Source: Pseudomonas sp. GD03858 (lineage in GTDB: Bacteria; Pseudomonadota; Gammaproteobacteria; Pseudomonadales; Pseudomonadaceae). From it: 64,000 nucleotides of DNA. A program made the translations under genes and the position numbers. The DNA lies in the NCBI RefSeq assembly GCF_029840925.1, contig NZ_JAOCDM010000005.1, positions 1-64,000 of the forward strand, written 5' to 3'. The notes below the pieces were generated by a model. The model worked only from the letters and a program-made list of their open reading frames with translations, was not told the DNA's origin and did no database searches. How positions within the stretch are numbered: the first letter of the stretch is position 1; every line of letters begins with the position of its first letter. This document shows, one piece after another, positions 34,127 to 44,924 of the stretch.

Positions 34127-34661
34127 ACCCAAAGCTGCCGCTCGCCCGGGCGAACAATCGGCCAAAAGCGGTCATCAGGTGCTCACGAATGCAGGGCTGA
34201 TTGATTTTATGCAACTGGCCACTAAACTTGGGACTAGCCCACCATGAGGTAGAGATTCAAAACTGAGTGAAGCTAATTGCTTAACTGCCGTCGCGCTCCG
34301 ATGTAGTGCACGCTGGAAACTCATTGATATATTACCTCACCGTAGTTAGCAACGAGCATCGCAGATTCATAGACAGTAATGCTGAGCTGCAGGCGCAGGT
34401 GTCGTGAAGACGCACGTACTCAATATCGATGCAATGTTGCTGCTACAAAAATGCAGTGGCAAGGCAGATCCAGTTGCGACCAAGCTGGTGCTGTTTGTAG
34501 CTCTTGCGCGAGTTTGCGTGCGCCAGGCAGTTTCGCTACATACCATGCCCTTTCGAGAGGCGCCGCCGACAGTCCTCAATTACGTTGAACACTCTATCCA
34601 GTTCGAGACGTGCCTGGCGGCAGGTAAGAACTCCGCTCCCTCATGAGTTCGGGCAATTTCC
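34127..34661. other. Gene-poor stretch before the efflux regulators
   Basis: 535 bp. Only short open frames without ribosome sites or codon bias are present (for example a GTG frame at 34404-34646). I see no recognisable protein, RNA or terminator. Confidence 0.4.
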
Positions 34662-35282
34662 TCATGCCACAGACACTTTTAACAAATGCTCAGGTGGCGA
34701 CTTGATCAGACATAGCAGTGATTCGAGCACAGAACGTATTAGCGACTCTTTGTTCTCTGGCTGTTGCAGACATTCATACAAAAGACCGCTGATAGCGCTC
34801 TGAAATAGCGCCTCGACCATTTCAAGATTTATGTCTGGAGAAATTTCGCCATTTCTAGAAGCGGACTCGAGGATGGCCGCAATTTGCCGCATGAACTGCT
34901 TGCGCAGCCGCGTTAAGCCGTCCCGAATGATTCCGCATTCGCCTGTAGGACCTTGAAGGAACATGATGCTCAAGAGCTTTCGAGCCGTGTCGTCGCCAAC
35001 CGTATTCAGCAGAACGCGCGCCAGCCACGTCCATGCGTTGTCAAGGCAGGCATTGCGAGGCACCGGCTGTCGAAGCGGAATCGATAACTCGTCGAACAGC
35101 GCGTTCAAGATGGCGTGCTTGTCTTTGAAATGCCAATAGACCGCACCGCGTGTGACGCCCGCCATCTTGGCCACCGTCGCCAACGCGGCGTTATCGACCC
35201 CTTCATCCCAGAACACTTCATTGGCAGCCATGAGAATCTTGCGTCGGGTCAGCTCCGCTTCAGCGGCGGTTCGTCTGGCCAT
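34662..35282 (-). CDS. srpR: TetR-family regulator SrpR (TtgW-like)
   Basis: 206-aa TetR repressor-family protein. The N-terminal HTH (TRRKILMAANEVFWDEGVDNAALATVAKMAGVTRGAVYWHFKDK) is of the AcrR/TtgR efflux-regulator type, with the characteristic GAVYWHFKDK. It is 11 bp downstream of srpS. SrpR in P. putida S12 counteracts SrpS repression of the pump. Its TtgW counterpart in DOT-T1E is, as I recall, truncated, whereas this copy looks full length. Confidence 0.87.
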   Translation of the reverse strand: MARRTAAEAELTRRKILMAANEVFWDEGVDNAALATVAKMAGVTRGAVYWHFKDKHAILNALFDELSIPLRQPVPRNACLDNAWTWLARVLLNTVGDDTARKLLSIMFLQGPTGECGIIRDGLTRLRKQFMRQIAAILESASRNGEISPDINLEMVEALFQSAISGLLYECLQQPENKESLIRSVLESLLCLIKSPPEHLLKVSVA

Positions 35283-35293
35283 GCTTTCGCCTC

Positions 35294-36079
35294 TCAGGAT
35301 GTATGCGTGGCGCGCCGACCGATCGCCCGCTCGACGCTCTGCTGGCAGCGACGCAGCGCCTGCTGAAATGGCTCACGTCGAGTCACTAGTCGCGCTGTCG
35401 GTCCGACGATTGCGATCGAGTACCGACCCAAATAGGTTTCCAGCGTGATCGCAAACGAGCTGAGTCCTTCAATCAGCTCGCCATGCTCTTCGGCAACGGC
35501 GCCCTCAGCGATCTGGCCGAGCTGCTCAAGCAGCGTAATCCGGTCAGGCGTGCATGGAGTTACGATCGGCAACGGGTCGGGCAGCAGCTGTTGCAGCCAC
35601 TCATCGGCCAGGACCGCCAGCAGCGCCTTGCCGCTCGCAGTCGCGTAGGCCGGCGCCTTGATACCAATGGGAAACACGACACGTAGCTCACGCTCGGCCA
35701 CGACGTGGTCGACCACGTAGGCTTTCGCGCCGACCAGCGTGCTGACGCAAACCGACTCGCCCAACTGCTCGCAGAGCTCGAGCATGTAGGGCTTGAGCAA
35801 CGTGATGATGTCCGTCTGGGTCTGGCTGATCAGCTGCCCGAGTGCCGGCCCCAGGCGGAAGCCGCCACTGGGGCCAAGGGTCTCGACCAGGTACTCGGCC
35901 TCCAGCGCGGTGATGATGCGCTGCACCGTGGAGCGGGGCAGGTCGACGATCTGCGCGATAGCAGCCAGGCTCAGTCCCTGGGGGTTGTCGCCCAGGGCCC
36001 GCATGATCGCTCCTGCGCGGGCGATTACCTGAATACCGTTGTGCCGGCCGGCTTCAGCGGCCTGGTCTGTCTGTGTCAT
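35294..36079 (-). CDS. srpS: IclR-family repressor SrpS (TtgV-like)
   Basis: 261-aa IclR regulator. N-terminal winged helix (VIARAGAIMRALGDNPQGLSLAAIAQIVDLPRSTVQRIITALE), then an effector domain (YMLELCEQLGESVCVSTLVG … ATASGKALLAVLADE). It is highly similar in layout to TtgV/SrpS, which binds the intergenic region and releases it on binding aromatic solvents. It is divergent from srpA, with 211 bp between. Confidence 0.9.
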   Translation of the reverse strand: MTQTDQAAEAGRHNGIQVIARAGAIMRALGDNPQGLSLAAIAQIVDLPRSTVQRIITALEAEYLVETLGPSGGFRLGPALGQLISQTQTDIITLLKPYMLELCEQLGESVCVSTLVGAKAYVVDHVVAERELRVVFPIGIKAPAYATASGKALLAVLADEWLQQLLPDPLPIVTPCTPDRITLLEQLGQIAEGAVAEEHGELIEGLSSFAITLETYLGRYSIAIVGPTARLVTRREPFQQALRRCQQSVERAIGRRATHTS

Positions 36080-36226
36080 AGCATCCTCTTATGTACTACG
36101 CCCACTTGGGTTGCGGGGGTTTTCCAGCAGCTTCGCAAGAGTGAACAGGCATTCTTCAACGTCGCGGACCGGAGTTGCCAGTTCCTTGTTCAGGCCTGTT
36201 ACATATTCCGAGTTGTCTCTACTGAA

Positions 36227-36262
36227 CTGTATAGTGATACACTGAATCGCTATATGGTACAG
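36227..36262 (+). promoter_or_regulatory. Candidate SrpS operator / srpABC promoter
   Basis: Imperfect inverted repeat: CTGTATAG (36227-36234) and CTATATGGTACAG (36250-36262), 15 bp apart, ending 28 bp before the srpA GTG. It includes TATA-like -10 candidates for both strands. This is where TtgV-type repressors bind in related systems; exact contacts are inferred. Confidence 0.55.
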
Positions 36263-36290
36263 CCTTTGTGCATTTGAGGGGAGACAACAG

Positions 36291-37439
36291 GTGAATCACC
36301 GAAAAGCTAAATCGCGCGCATGGCATTCCGTTCCGCTGGCGGCACTGTTGCTGGCCGGCTGCGTGGAGTCGGACAAGACGCAAACCGCGGCGCCGGTGCC
36401 CGAGGTCGGCGTCTACACCGTACAGGCGCAGCCGCTGACCCTGACCACCGACCTGCCGGGTCGCACCAGCGCCTACCGGGTCGCCGAGGTGCGCCCGCAG
36501 GTTTCCGGCATCCTCCAGCAGCGCCTGTTCACCGAGGGCTCGGAGGTGAAGAAAGGCCAGCAGCTGTACCAGATCGATCCGCGCACCTACGAGGCGCGCC
36601 TGGCCCGCGCCGAAGCCAACCTGACCACCGCCGAGAACCTGGCCCGCCGCTACGAGCGCCTGCTGAAGACCAATGCGGTCAGCCAGCAGCAGTACGACGA
36701 CGCCCAGGCCGCCTGGAAGCAGGCGCAGGCGGAAGTGCAGGTGGCACGCATCGACGTGCAGTACACCAAGGTGCTGGCGCCGATCTCCGGGCGCATCGGC
36801 CGCTCGGCAGTGACCGAGGGGGCGCTGGTGACCAACGGCCAGGCCCAGGAACTGGCCACCGTGACCCAGCTCGATCCGATATACGTGGACGTCAACCAGC
36901 CGATCACCAAGCTGCTCGGCCTGCGCCGCGCGCTGGAATCCGGCCGCCTGCAGAAAACCGGCAGTGACCAGGCCGAGGTCAGCCTGACGCTCGATGACGG
37001 CAGCGCCTATCCGTTGCCCGGCACCCTGAAGTTCTCCGAGGTGAGCGTCGACCCGACCACCGGTTCGGTGACGTTGCGCGCCGAGTTTCCCAACCCGGAC
37101 CGCAAGCTACTGCCGGGCATGTTCGTGCATGCGCTGCTCAAGGAAGGCACCCAGCAGGACGCCATCCTCGTGCCGCAGCAGGCGGTCAGTCGCGATACAC
37201 GCGGCGTTCCCAGCGTCTGGGTGGTCAAGCAGGACAACAGCGTCGAGAAGCGCGAAGTCGAGACCCTGCGCACCGTCGGTAATGCTTGGCTGATCGGCAA
37301 GGGCCTCGCCGACGGCGAACGTGTGATCACCGAAGGCACCCAGCACGCCCGCAGTGGCGTCACGGTAAAGCCAGTGGAGGCCAGCAACGTCCATCTGGTT
37401 ACCGAGTTTGGCGAGCCCACTGCTGCCACAGCCCACTGA
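36291..37439 (+). CDS. srpA: RND efflux periplasmic adaptor SrpA (TtgG-like)
   Basis: 382-aa membrane-fusion lipoprotein. Signal peptide with lipobox LLLAGC (Cys near residue 24), lipoyl/hairpin core (GILQQRLFTEGSEVKKGQQLYQIDP … YERLLKTNAVSQQQYDDAQAAW) and beta-barrel PNPDRKLLPGMFV. It starts at GTG with GGGGAG upstream. It links pump SrpB to channel SrpC for export of organic solvents and drugs. First gene of srpABC. Confidence 0.93.
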   Translation: MNHRKAKSRAWHSVPLAALLLAGCVESDKTQTAAPVPEVGVYTVQAQPLTLTTDLPGRTSAYRVAEVRPQVSGILQQRLFTEGSEVKKGQQLYQIDPRTYEARLARAEANLTTAENLARRYERLLKTNAVSQQQYDDAQAAWKQAQAEVQVARIDVQYTKVLAPISGRIGRSAVTEGALVTNGQAQELATVTQLDPIYVDVNQPITKLLGLRRALESGRLQKTGSDQAEVSLTLDDGSAYPLPGTLKFSEVSVDPTTGSVTLRAEFPNPDRKLLPGMFVHALLKEGTQQDAILVPQQAVSRDTRGVPSVWVVKQDNSVEKREVETLRTVGNAWLIGKGLADGERVITEGTQHARSGVTVKPVEASNVHLVTEFGEPTAATAH

Positions 37440-37453
37440 GGAGCTAGACGTTC

Positions 37454-40400
37454 ATGTCCCGTTTTTTCATTGACCGGCCGATCTTCGCCTGGGTGCTGGC
37501 GATCGTCGCCATGCTCGCCGGCGCGTTGTCGCTGGTGAAAATGCCGATCAGCCAGTACCCCAACATCGCCGCCCCGGCCGTGGCCATCCAGGTCAGCTAC
37601 CCCGGCGCCTCCGCGCAGACCGTGCAGGACACCGTGGTGCAGGTCATCGAGCAGCAGCTCAGCGGCCTCGACGGTTTTCGCTACATGTCCGCGGAGAGCA
37701 ATTCCGACGGCAGCATGACCATCATCGTGACCTTCGAGCAGGGCACCGACCCGGATATCGCCCAGGTCCAGGTGCAGAACAAGCTGCAGCTGGCCACGCC
37801 CAGGCTGCCCGAGGAAGTGCAGCGCCAAGGGCTGCGCGTGGTGAAGTACCAGCAGAACTTCTTCCTGATCATCGGGCTGGCGGACAGCACCGGCAAGATG
37901 AGCAACTTCGACCTCGGCAACGTGATCGCTTCGCAGCTGCAGGACCCGATCTCGCGCATCGACGGCGTCGGCGACTACATGCTGTTCGGCTCGCCCTATG
38001 CCATGCGCATCTGGCTCGATCCGGCCAAGCTCAACAGTTACCAGCTGACTCCAGGCGATGTTGCCGACGCTATCCGCGAGCAGAACGTACAGGTTTCCTC
38101 CGGCCAGCTCGGCGGTCTGCCGACGCTCAGCGGCGTGCAGCTCAACGCCACGGTGCTGGGCAAGACGCGCATGACCACGCCCGAGGAGTTCGAGGAAATC
38201 CTGGTCAAGGTCAAAACCGACGGCTCGCAGATCCGCGTCAAGGACGTTGCCCGGGTCGCGCTGGGCGCCGACAACTTCGCCATTTCCAGCAAGCACAACG
38301 GCAGACCGTCGGCGGCCCTGGCCCTGCGCCTGGCCAGCGGCGGCAACCTGCTGGAAACCGTGAAGGCGGTGAAAGCCGTGATGGAGAAGCAGAAGGCCTA
38401 TCTGCCGGAAGGGGTCGAGGTGTTCTATCCCTACGACACCACCCCGGTGGTGGAAGCCTCGATCAGTTCGGTGATTTACACCATCATCGAAGCCGTGGCG
38501 TTGGTATTTCTGGTGATGTTCCTGTTCCTGCAGAGCTTCCGCGCCACCCTGATTCCGACCCTGGCGGTGCCCGTCGTTCTGCTTGGCGCCTTCGCCCTGC
38601 TGCCGTCCTTCGGCATCAGCATCAACGTGCTGACCATGTACGCCATGGTGCTGGCCATCGGTTTGCTGGTGGATGACGCCATCGTGGTGGTTGAGAACGT
38701 CGAGCGTCTGATGCACGAAGAAGGGCTGACGCCGCTGGAAGCGACGCGCAAATCCATGGGGCAGATTCAGGGCGCGCTGGTCGGCATCGGCCTGGTGCTG
38801 TCGGCGGTGTTCGTGCCGATGGCCTTCTTCGGCGGCTCGGCGGGGATCATCTACAAGCAGTTCGCCGTGACTATCGTGCTCTGCATGAGCCTCTCGGTAC
38901 TGGTCGCGCTGATTTTCACCCCGGCGCTGTGCGCCACCATCCTGAAGAAGCCCAAGGGCGACGCCCACCACGAGAAAAAAGGCTTCTTCGGCTGGTTCAA
39001 CCGTATTTTCGACCGTGGCACGAATCGCTTCGAACGCGGCGTCAGCGGCATGCTCAAGAATCGCGGGCGCTACCTGCTGGCGTTCGTGTTGATTACCGCC
39101 GGTACCGGCTATCTGTTCACCCAGATTCCCAAGGCGTTCCTGCCCAACGAGGACCAGGGGTTGATGATGGTGGAGGTGCGGATGCCGGTGAATTCCTCCG
39201 CCGAACGCACCGAAGCGGTACTGCAGGAAGTGAGCGACTACCTGCGCAATGAGGAAGGCCAGCTGATCCAGCACGTGCTGACCGTCAACGGCTTCAACTT
39301 CGCCGGTCGCGGGCAGAACTCCGGCCTCGGTCTGGTCATGCTCAAGGACTGGAGCGTGCGCGCCGCGGAAGGCCAGGACGTGTTCAGCCTGGCCCAGCGC
39401 GCCAACGCCCGCTTCGCCCAGATCAAGGACGCCACCGTCATGGCCTTCGTGCCGCCGGCGATCCTGGAAATGGGTAACGCGATGGGGTTCAACCTCTATC
39501 TGCAGGACAACTCCGGCGTCGGTCACGCCGCGCTGATGGAGGCGCGCAACCAGTTCCTGCAGCTGGCCGGCGAGCATCCGAAGCTGCGCGCGGTGCGCCC
39601 CAACGGCAAGGACGACGAGCCGCAGTTCCAGGTCAACATCGACGATGAGAAGGCCCGTGCGCTGCAGGTCAGCATCGCGGCGATCAACCAGACCATGTCG
39701 GCGGCCTGGGGCTCGATGTACGTCAACGACTTCATCGATCGCGGCCGGGTCAAGCGCGTCTACATCCAGGGCGAAGACACTTCGCGCATCTCGCCGGAAG
39801 ACTTCGACAAGTGGTATGTGCGCAACGCCCTCGGCGAGATGGTGCCGTTCTCGGCCTTCGCCACTGGCGAATGGTCCTTCGGCTCGCCCAAGCTGGAACG
39901 CTACGGCGGCATCTCCTCGGTGGAAATCCTCGGTGAGCCGGCGCCGGGCTACAGCACCGGTGACGCGATGATCGCCATCGCCGAGATCATGCAGCAGCTG
40001 CCGTCAGGCATCGGCCTGAGCTACACCGGCCTGTCCTACGAGGAGATCCAAACCGGCGACCAGGCGCCCATGCTTTATGCGCTGACTGTGCTAATCGTGT
40101 TCCTCTGCCTGGCTGCACTTTATGAAAGCTGGTCGGTACCGGTGTCGGTGATGATGGTGGTTCCGCTGGGCATTCTCGGCGCGGTACTTGCCACGCTAAT
40201 GCGTGAACTGAACGCCGACGTCTACTTCCAGATTGGCCTGATGACCACGGTCGGCCTGTCGGCGAAGAACGCCATCCTCATCGTCGAGTTCGCCAAGGAT
40301 TTGTATGAGAAGGAAGGCATGCCGCTGGTCGATGCTGCCGTTCATGCGGCCAGGCTGCGGCTGCGACCGATCGTCATGACTTCCTTGGCCTTTACCTTCG

Positions 40401-40600
40401 GTGTATTGCCCATGGCTCTGGCCAGTGGCGCCGGTGCCGGCAGCCAGCACTCGGTCGCTACCGGCGTGGTCGGCGGGATGATTACCGCCACCGTGCTCGC
40501 GGTGTTCTTCGTGCCGCTGTTCTACGTGGTGGTGGTCAAGCTGTTCGAGGGCCGCAAGCAGCCGCGCGCCGTTGCCGAAGCCGAAGGAGAAACCGCATGA
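37454..40600 (+). CDS. srpB: RND efflux pump SrpB (TtgH-like)
   Basis: 1048-aa HAE1-family proton/drug antiporter. It begins [26 protein letters not shown]. It has the proton-relay residues in TM4 ([19 protein letters not shown], Asp-Asp) and Lys in TM10 ([20 protein letters not shown]), plus two large periplasmic loops. Its length matches AcrB/TtgH (~1045). It captures solvents and hydrophobic antibiotics from the inner membrane and periplasm. 14 bp after srpA; overlaps srpC (ATGA). Confidence 0.95.
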   Translation: MSRFFIDRPIFAWVLAIVAMLAGALSLVKMPISQYPNIAAPAVAIQVSYPGASAQTVQDTVVQVIEQQLSGLDGFRYMSAESNSDGSMTIIVTFEQGTDPDIAQVQVQNKLQLATPRLPEEVQRQGLRVVKYQQNFFLIIGLADSTGKMSNFDLGNVIASQLQDPISRIDGVGDYMLFGSPYAMRIWLDPAKLNSYQLTPGDVADAIREQNVQVSSGQLGGLPTLSGVQLNATVLGKTRMTTPEEFEEILVKVKTDGSQIRVKDVARVALGADNFAISSKHNGRPSAALALRLASGGNLLETVKAVKAVMEKQKAYLPEGVEVFYPYDTTPVVEASISSVIYTIIEAVALVFLVMFLFLQSFRATLIPTLAVPVVLLGAFALLPSFGISINVLTMYAMVLAIGLLVDDAIVVVENVERLMHEEGLTPLEATRKSMGQIQGALVGIGLVLSAVFVPMAFFGGSAGIIYKQFAVTIVLCMSLSVLVALIFTPALCATILKKPKGDAHHEKKGFFGWFNRIFDRGTNRFERGVSGMLKNRGRYLLAFVLITAGTGYLFTQIPKAFLPNEDQGLMMVEVRMPVNSSAERTEAVLQEVSDYLRNEEGQLIQHVLTVNGFNFAGRGQNSGLGLVMLKDWSVRAAEGQDVFSLAQRANARFAQIKDATVMAFVPPAILEMGNAMGFNLYLQDNSGVGHAALMEARNQFLQLAGEHPKLRAVRPNGKDDEPQFQVNIDDEKARALQVSIAAINQTMSAAWGSMYVNDFIDRGRVKRVYIQGEDTSRISPEDFDKWYVRNALGEMVPFSAFATGEWSFGSPKLERYGGISSVEILGEPAPGYSTGDAMIAIAEIMQQLPSGIGLSYTGLSYEEIQTGDQAPMLYALTVLIVFLCLAALYESWSVPVSVMMVVPLGILGAVLATLMRELNADVYFQIGLMTTVGLSAKNAILIVEFAKDLYEKEGMPLVDAAVHAARLRLRPIVMTSLAFTFGVLPMALASGAGAGSQHSVATGVVGGMITATVLAVFFVPLFYVVVVKLFEGRKQPRAVAEAEGETA

Positions 40601-42054
40601 AGTTCAAGCCTTTGACCCTCGCGGTTGCCCTGGCACTGGGCGGCTGCAGTCTGATCCCGCAGTACCAGCGACCGCAGGCGCCGATCGAGGCCGACTGGCC
40701 GCAGGGCGCGGCCTACGATCAGGCGGAGCAGGGCGACACGCGCGCGGCCGATCTGCGCTGGCAGGAGTTCTTCCGCGACGCCGCGCTGCGCGAGCTGATC
40801 GGCGTGGCGCTGCAGAACAACCGCGACCTGCGTCAGGCCGCGCTGAACGTCGAGGCCTACCGCGCGCTGCACCGCATCCAGCGTGCCGAGCTGTTCCCCG
40901 GCGTCGATGCGGGCGGCAGTGGCAGTCGCCAGCGCCTGCCGGACGACCTCTCGCCGACCGGCGAGGCGGGTATCCAGAGCCGCTACGACGTAGCGCTGGG
41001 CGTATCCTACGAGCTGGACGCCTTCGGCCGCATCCGCAGCCTCAGCCGCGCGGCGCTGGAGCAGTACCTGGCCAGCGAAGAAGCCCAGCGCAGCGTGCAC
41101 ATCGCTCTGGTCGGCGACGTCGCCACCGCCTATTTCGCCTGGCGCACCGACCAGGCGCTGCTGGAGCTGAGCGAGGCCACGCTGGAAAGCTACCGGCAGA
41201 GCCTGTCGCTGATCGAAGCCAGTGCCGAAGCCGGCACTGCCTCGGAACTGGACGTGCGCCAGGCGCGCACGCTGGTCGATCAGGCGCGTACGCAGAAGGC
41301 GCTGTACACCCGGCTCATCGCCGAGGATGTCAACGCCTTGCGCCTGCTGCTGGGCGCGGCGATTCCGAACGATCTGCCGGCAGGCGGCAAGTTGCAGATG
41401 GATACGCTGGCCGATTTCCCCGCCGGGCTGCCGGCCGATCTGCTGCTGCGTCGCCCGGACATCCGCGCCGCGGAGTACCGCCTGCTGGCCGCCAACGCCA
41501 ATATCGGCGCGGCACGCGCGGCGTTCTTCCCGAGCATCAGCCTGACCGGCAGCGCCGGCACCGCCAGCAGCGAACTGGACGGCCTGTTCGACGGCGGTTC
41601 CGGGGCCTGGAGTCTGGTCCCGCGGATCAACCTGCCGATCTTCACCGCCGGGCGGTTGAAGGCCAATCTCGACTATGCCGAGATCCAGAAGGACATCCAC
41701 GTCGCGGCGTACGAGAAGGCCATCCAGACCGCCTTCCGCGAGGTCGCCGACGGCCTCGCCGCGCGCGGCACCTACGACGAACAGGTACAGGCGCAGAGCG
41801 ATCTGGTCGACAATAACCGCGCCTACTACCAGCTGGCCCGCCAGCGTTACGACGAGGGCGTGGATACCTACCTCACCGTGCTCGACGCCCAGCGCGAGCT
41901 GTTCGCGTCGCAGCGCCAGCTGCTCAGCGACCATCTGTTGCAGCTGAACCGCGAAGTCCAGCTGTATCGCGCCCTGGGTGGCGGCTGGAAGACGGACACG
42001 GCCGAGCGTTCGGCCGCGGGGGCTGATGGCCCCGCAACACTCACCATGAACTGA
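40597..42054 (+). CDS. srpC: Outer-membrane channel lipoprotein SrpC (TtgI-like)
   Basis: 485-aa TolC-like outer-membrane factor. Lipoprotein signal [17 protein letters not shown], two OEP repeats ([73 protein letters not shown]). It forms the trimeric exit duct of the pump. Coupled to srpB by ATGA overlap. The pagL-like gene follows after 15 bp, probably in the same operon. Confidence 0.94.
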   Translation: MKFKPLTLAVALALGGCSLIPQYQRPQAPIEADWPQGAAYDQAEQGDTRAADLRWQEFFRDAALRELIGVALQNNRDLRQAALNVEAYRALHRIQRAELFPGVDAGGSGSRQRLPDDLSPTGEAGIQSRYDVALGVSYELDAFGRIRSLSRAALEQYLASEEAQRSVHIALVGDVATAYFAWRTDQALLELSEATLESYRQSLSLIEASAEAGTASELDVRQARTLVDQARTQKALYTRLIAEDVNALRLLLGAAIPNDLPAGGKLQMDTLADFPAGLPADLLLRRPDIRAAEYRLLAANANIGAARAAFFPSISLTGSAGTASSELDGLFDGGSGAWSLVPRINLPIFTAGRLKANLDYAEIQKDIHVAAYEKAIQTAFREVADGLAARGTYDEQVQAQSDLVDNNRAYYQLARQRYDEGVDTYLTVLDAQRELFASQRQLLSDHLLQLNREVQLYRALGGGWKTDTAERSAAGADGPATLTMN

Positions 42055-42069
42055 AGTAAGGAGTTCGTT

Positions 42070-42588
42070 TTGATCAATCGCATGATTCTGGGCGGCGCGC
42101 TGGCGCTGGGCCTGGCCGCCGGCCCCGTAGCCGCCGCTGAAGTCTCGGGCGCTCTGGGCGTCACCGGGCAGGGCGACATGACCTTCCGCGCCAGCCTGGC
42201 GCAGGCATGGGACAAGAGCTGGTGGCAAAGCGAAACCGGCCAGCTGAGCGGCTACTGGGACGCGGCCTACACCTACTGGGAAGGTGGCGACGACTATTCC
42301 GGCGCGCACTCGCTGTCGTTCAGCCCGGTGTTCACCTATGAGTTCAGTGGCTGGCGCTACACCCCGTACGTCGAGGCCGGCATCGGCGTCGCGTTCTTCT
42401 CCAAGACCGACGTCGGCGAGCAGCAGCTGGGCTCCTCGTTCAACTTCGAGGATCGCCTCGGCGTCGGCCTGAAACTGCCGGGCGAGCGCAAGGTCGGCCT
42501 GCGTGCCATGCATTACTCCAACGCCGGCATCAAGCAGCCGAACGACGGAATCGAATCCTACTCATTGTTCTACAACAAAGCCTTCTGA
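42070..42588 (+). CDS. pagL: Lipid A 3-O-deacylase (PagL-like)
   Basis: 172-aa outer-membrane beta-barrel enzyme. AAGGAG six bases upstream favours the TTG at 42070 over the ATG at 42082. Signal peptide ends around PVAAAEV; the barrel shows alternating aromatic strands. The catalytic set of PagL is present near the C-terminus: H148-Y-S150 and E162, with the same His-to-Glu spacing as P. aeruginosa PagL. It removes an acyl chain from lipid A. It appears to be a fourth gene of the srpABC transcript. Confidence 0.85.
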   Translation: MINRMILGGALALGLAAGPVAAAEVSGALGVTGQGDMTFRASLAQAWDKSWWQSETGQLSGYWDAAYTYWEGGDDYSGAHSLSFSPVFTYEFSGWRYTPYVEAGIGVAFFSKTDVGEQQLGSSFNFEDRLGVGLKLPGERKVGLRAMHYSNAGIKQPNDGIESYSLFYNKAF

Positions 42589-42944
42589 TATCTGGGGCTT
42601 CTGCGCCGGACGGAGTCGCAACGTGGTAATCACCTTGCCGCAATTGTCCCTTATACCTAGTACGTTGTGTCGCAGCGATTTCGTCTGCGCGCTGCCCTCT
42701 GTGTTGTTCCCCCGCAATTACTGATCATTCGTGACCTGTCGCACCGCCGCAAACTGCTGGTGAGCTCGTCTACAACTTAGAGGCGGTAACCTGATGGACT
42801 ACGGAATATCGTCCAGTCGCAATTGGCAGCACATCAATGAGATCCGAACTCAGAAAAATGCCTGCCGCATGGTGCCGGCGGTGGAAGGGCGCTATCCGGC
42901 CAATAACGGACACTAACGATTAAGCTAAGGGGCCGGCTTTAGCC
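42589..42944. other. Gene-poor stretch between pagL and IS4
   Basis: 356 bp with no convincing gene. No strong terminator hairpin is evident after pagL. Confidence 0.4.
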
Positions 42945-44578
42945 CAATGTCATCAACTTAAGCCCCCAGCCCTGGCCGGGGCAAGAAATCCCGGGGCTTG
43001 GACGCGCGGTGCAGCAGTGCCTTCACTGGTTTTGCTCCCCAGTTCAGCGCATGTGCGACCCAGACGCCAGCTTAATGGATGCCGGTTCGCCTCGGCGGGC
43101 GGGATTTCTCGTTTTCCGGGCGAGCGCGTGCCGGCCGCTGTCTGGCCAGCTTTTTTGCGGTGCAGTTCGGGTGCTGCTTGTTCTTAGCGCGTCGGTTTGT
43201 AGCCCTCGCAGCCGCGACTGGCCAGGCGCTTACGCTGGCGCGGGAAGCTGCGGCCCGGGCGCACAGCGCTGAGGCTGTTGGCCATCAACTCCATCACGTT
43301 GGCCAGCCCCTGCACACCGGGGCGTACCAGCAGGTCGACCAGGGTGTTCTTGAGGCGTGACACCCCTTGGGTGAAGTTGACCTTCCAGCGCAGCTTGCGG
43401 CTTTTGTGGCGCTGCTCGATGACCGGTTGCAGCAGATGTTGCATCAGCAGCGCTAGGTTTTTCAGCAGTTGCCCGGCATGAAAGTCCTGCTTCACGGCCG
43501 TCACGCTACGGCCGCTAAAGTTGTCGAGGCAGAGGGTCTGCTTGAGGCGGCGGTAGTCCGTTTCGATGCCCCAGCGGCGGTGGTAAAGATCCGCGAACAC
43601 CTCGGCCGGGAAGGCCTGTCGATCCAGCAGGGAGGTCAGCAGCACTTCGCTTTCACCGCTGGCTAGCTCGACCCGGATCAGGCGCAATTCGACCCGGCCC
43701 GCGGGATCGACGCCGGCCTCGGTACAGAACAGGCGCGCCTCGGGATGACTGGCAGAGAAGAACTGCGTGTCTTCTGTCTGCCCCGAGCGGAGAAACTGTT
43801 TGACCTGCGCGTTGTAGCCACACGGCAGGCGCATCAGGAAATGTCGCCGGTGCTGCTCGAACAGCGCAAACAGCCAGTGTCCGGGGTAGCCGCGATCAAA
43901 CAACGTCAGGCTGTCAGCGGGCAGATGCTCGAGGTGCAGATGGGCGCAATCGCGCTCGCCGACTGCGGATGGCACGATCAGGCTGTGTAGCGTCTGGCCG
44001 TCGGCGACGTCGTAGAGCATAGACAGACGGGCAACGGGAAACTCGCTATGGCAGCCGAAAAAGCGCGTCATGACCGACTCCAGCGGTAAATGGACGGTCG
44101 AGCCGTCCACGGCGAGTACCCGTAACCCGCGCCACGTCTGGCGCAGCCCGAGGCTGTCGAGCTGTTGCTGAAGGGTTTGGTTGAGGCTCTCGAAGACCTC
44201 GGGCTTGAGCTTGCCGCGCGCCTTGCTGAAGGCCTGCGCAGTGACCATTTGCGTCTCAGTCGACGCCTGATTGAGTACGCGATAGAACTGATCGAGTTCG
44301 GTTTGCAGGGCCGTGCGCGGCTGATTGAGCAGGAACAGGACGAGGTTCTTGAAGGTGAGCTGGCGTCGGCGGGTAAAGTCTTGAGGATTCTGGCGGTGGG
44401 CGGCGATGAAGGCGGGACAATCGAGCGGGCTGGTTATTTTTTGTACAATTTTCAAGCCAGGGCTTGGCTGGCGGTGTCAAGCGATGCGGTATAGGTAGTC
44501 AAAAGGGCTTCTCCCATGCACTGATTTGAGCGCTAATTATATGATATTTATGGATAATTTCAAAAGTTGATGACATTG
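42945..44578 (-). mobile_element. IS4-family element
   Basis: ~1.63 kb with exact 15-bp terminal repeats CAATGTCATCAACTT at 42945 and its complement ending 44578. One full-length transposase is inside. No obvious target duplication is visible by eye. Confidence 0.85.
43184..44455 (-). CDS. IS4-family transposase
   Basis: 423-aa DDE transposase: VLAVDGSTVHLP (first Asp), LTLFDRGYPGHWLF (second Asp) and the YREK-type box YHRRWGIETDYRRLKQTLCLDNFSG with the catalytic Glu. Length and motifs are complete, so it is probably active or recently so. Confidence 0.92.
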   Translation of the reverse strand: MKIVQKITSPLDCPAFIAAHRQNPQDFTRRRQLTFKNLVLFLLNQPRTALQTELDQFYRVLNQASTETQMVTAQAFSKARGKLKPEVFESLNQTLQQQLDSLGLRQTWRGLRVLAVDGSTVHLPLESVMTRFFGCHSEFPVARLSMLYDVADGQTLHSLIVPSAVGERDCAHLHLEHLPADSLTLFDRGYPGHWLFALFEQHRRHFLMRLPCGYNAQVKQFLRSGQTEDTQFFSASHPEARLFCTEAGVDPAGRVELRLIRVELASGESEVLLTSLLDRQAFPAEVFADLYHRRWGIETDYRRLKQTLCLDNFSGRSVTAVKQDFHAGQLLKNLALLMQHLLQPVIEQRHKSRKLRWKVNFTQGVSRLKNTLVDLLVRPGVQGLANVMELMANSLSAVRPGRSFPRQRKRLASRGCEGYKPTR

Positions 44579-44924
44579 TCCTCCGGCCAGGCTGGCAGGA
44601 CGTACCCGCAACCGAGCCGGCCACTCGTCGTTCTGGGGTAGGCATAGGCATACAGCACTCTTTCAGCGCGGAACCTAATGCGAGCTCCAGTAGGCTGCAC
44701 TACCAGGTAACGGCATGGGGTATCGGAACCTTGGCCGCACTGGGGGACTCTTTGTGGTTGAAAGCAGAGTGGCGGGAGTCGCGAGAGGATCGAAGTGATG
44801 AGAGCGATTGATCAGGGGCTCCGATTTTGGTTATTCGTTCTCCATTCGATACACTCTCCCTCTGGGCCGTGGGACTTGTTGACGGGAAACCGTCTCCCCC
44901 CACGGACAATTTAGGAGAGTTGCC
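44579..44924. other. Leader/intergenic stretch before BPSL0761-like gene
   Basis: 346 bp without a gene. Its last 60 bp contain a nested hairpin (see the separate RNA entry). Short frames on both strands lack ribosome sites. Confidence 0.4.
44867..44905 (+). promoter_or_regulatory. Nested hairpin in 5' leader
   Basis: Outer arms CCGTGGG (44867-44873) and CCCACGG (44899-44905) enclose a perfect inner hairpin GACGG-GAAA-CCGTC (44881-44894) with a GNRA-type loop. It ends eight bases before the AGGAGA ribosome site of the next gene. The position suggests cis-regulation. No known riboswitch class is recognised. Confidence 0.4.

Noticed and set aside
34404-34646. Small gene upstream of the efflux regulators
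   Set aside because: GTG start without ribosome site, no codon bias and no recognisable family.
36650-40450. Long minus-strand open frame opposite srpAB (about 856 codons)
   Set aside because: It is a high-GC antisense shadow: very rich in His, Gln and Gly, no ribosome site, and fully covered by a well-supported RND pump.
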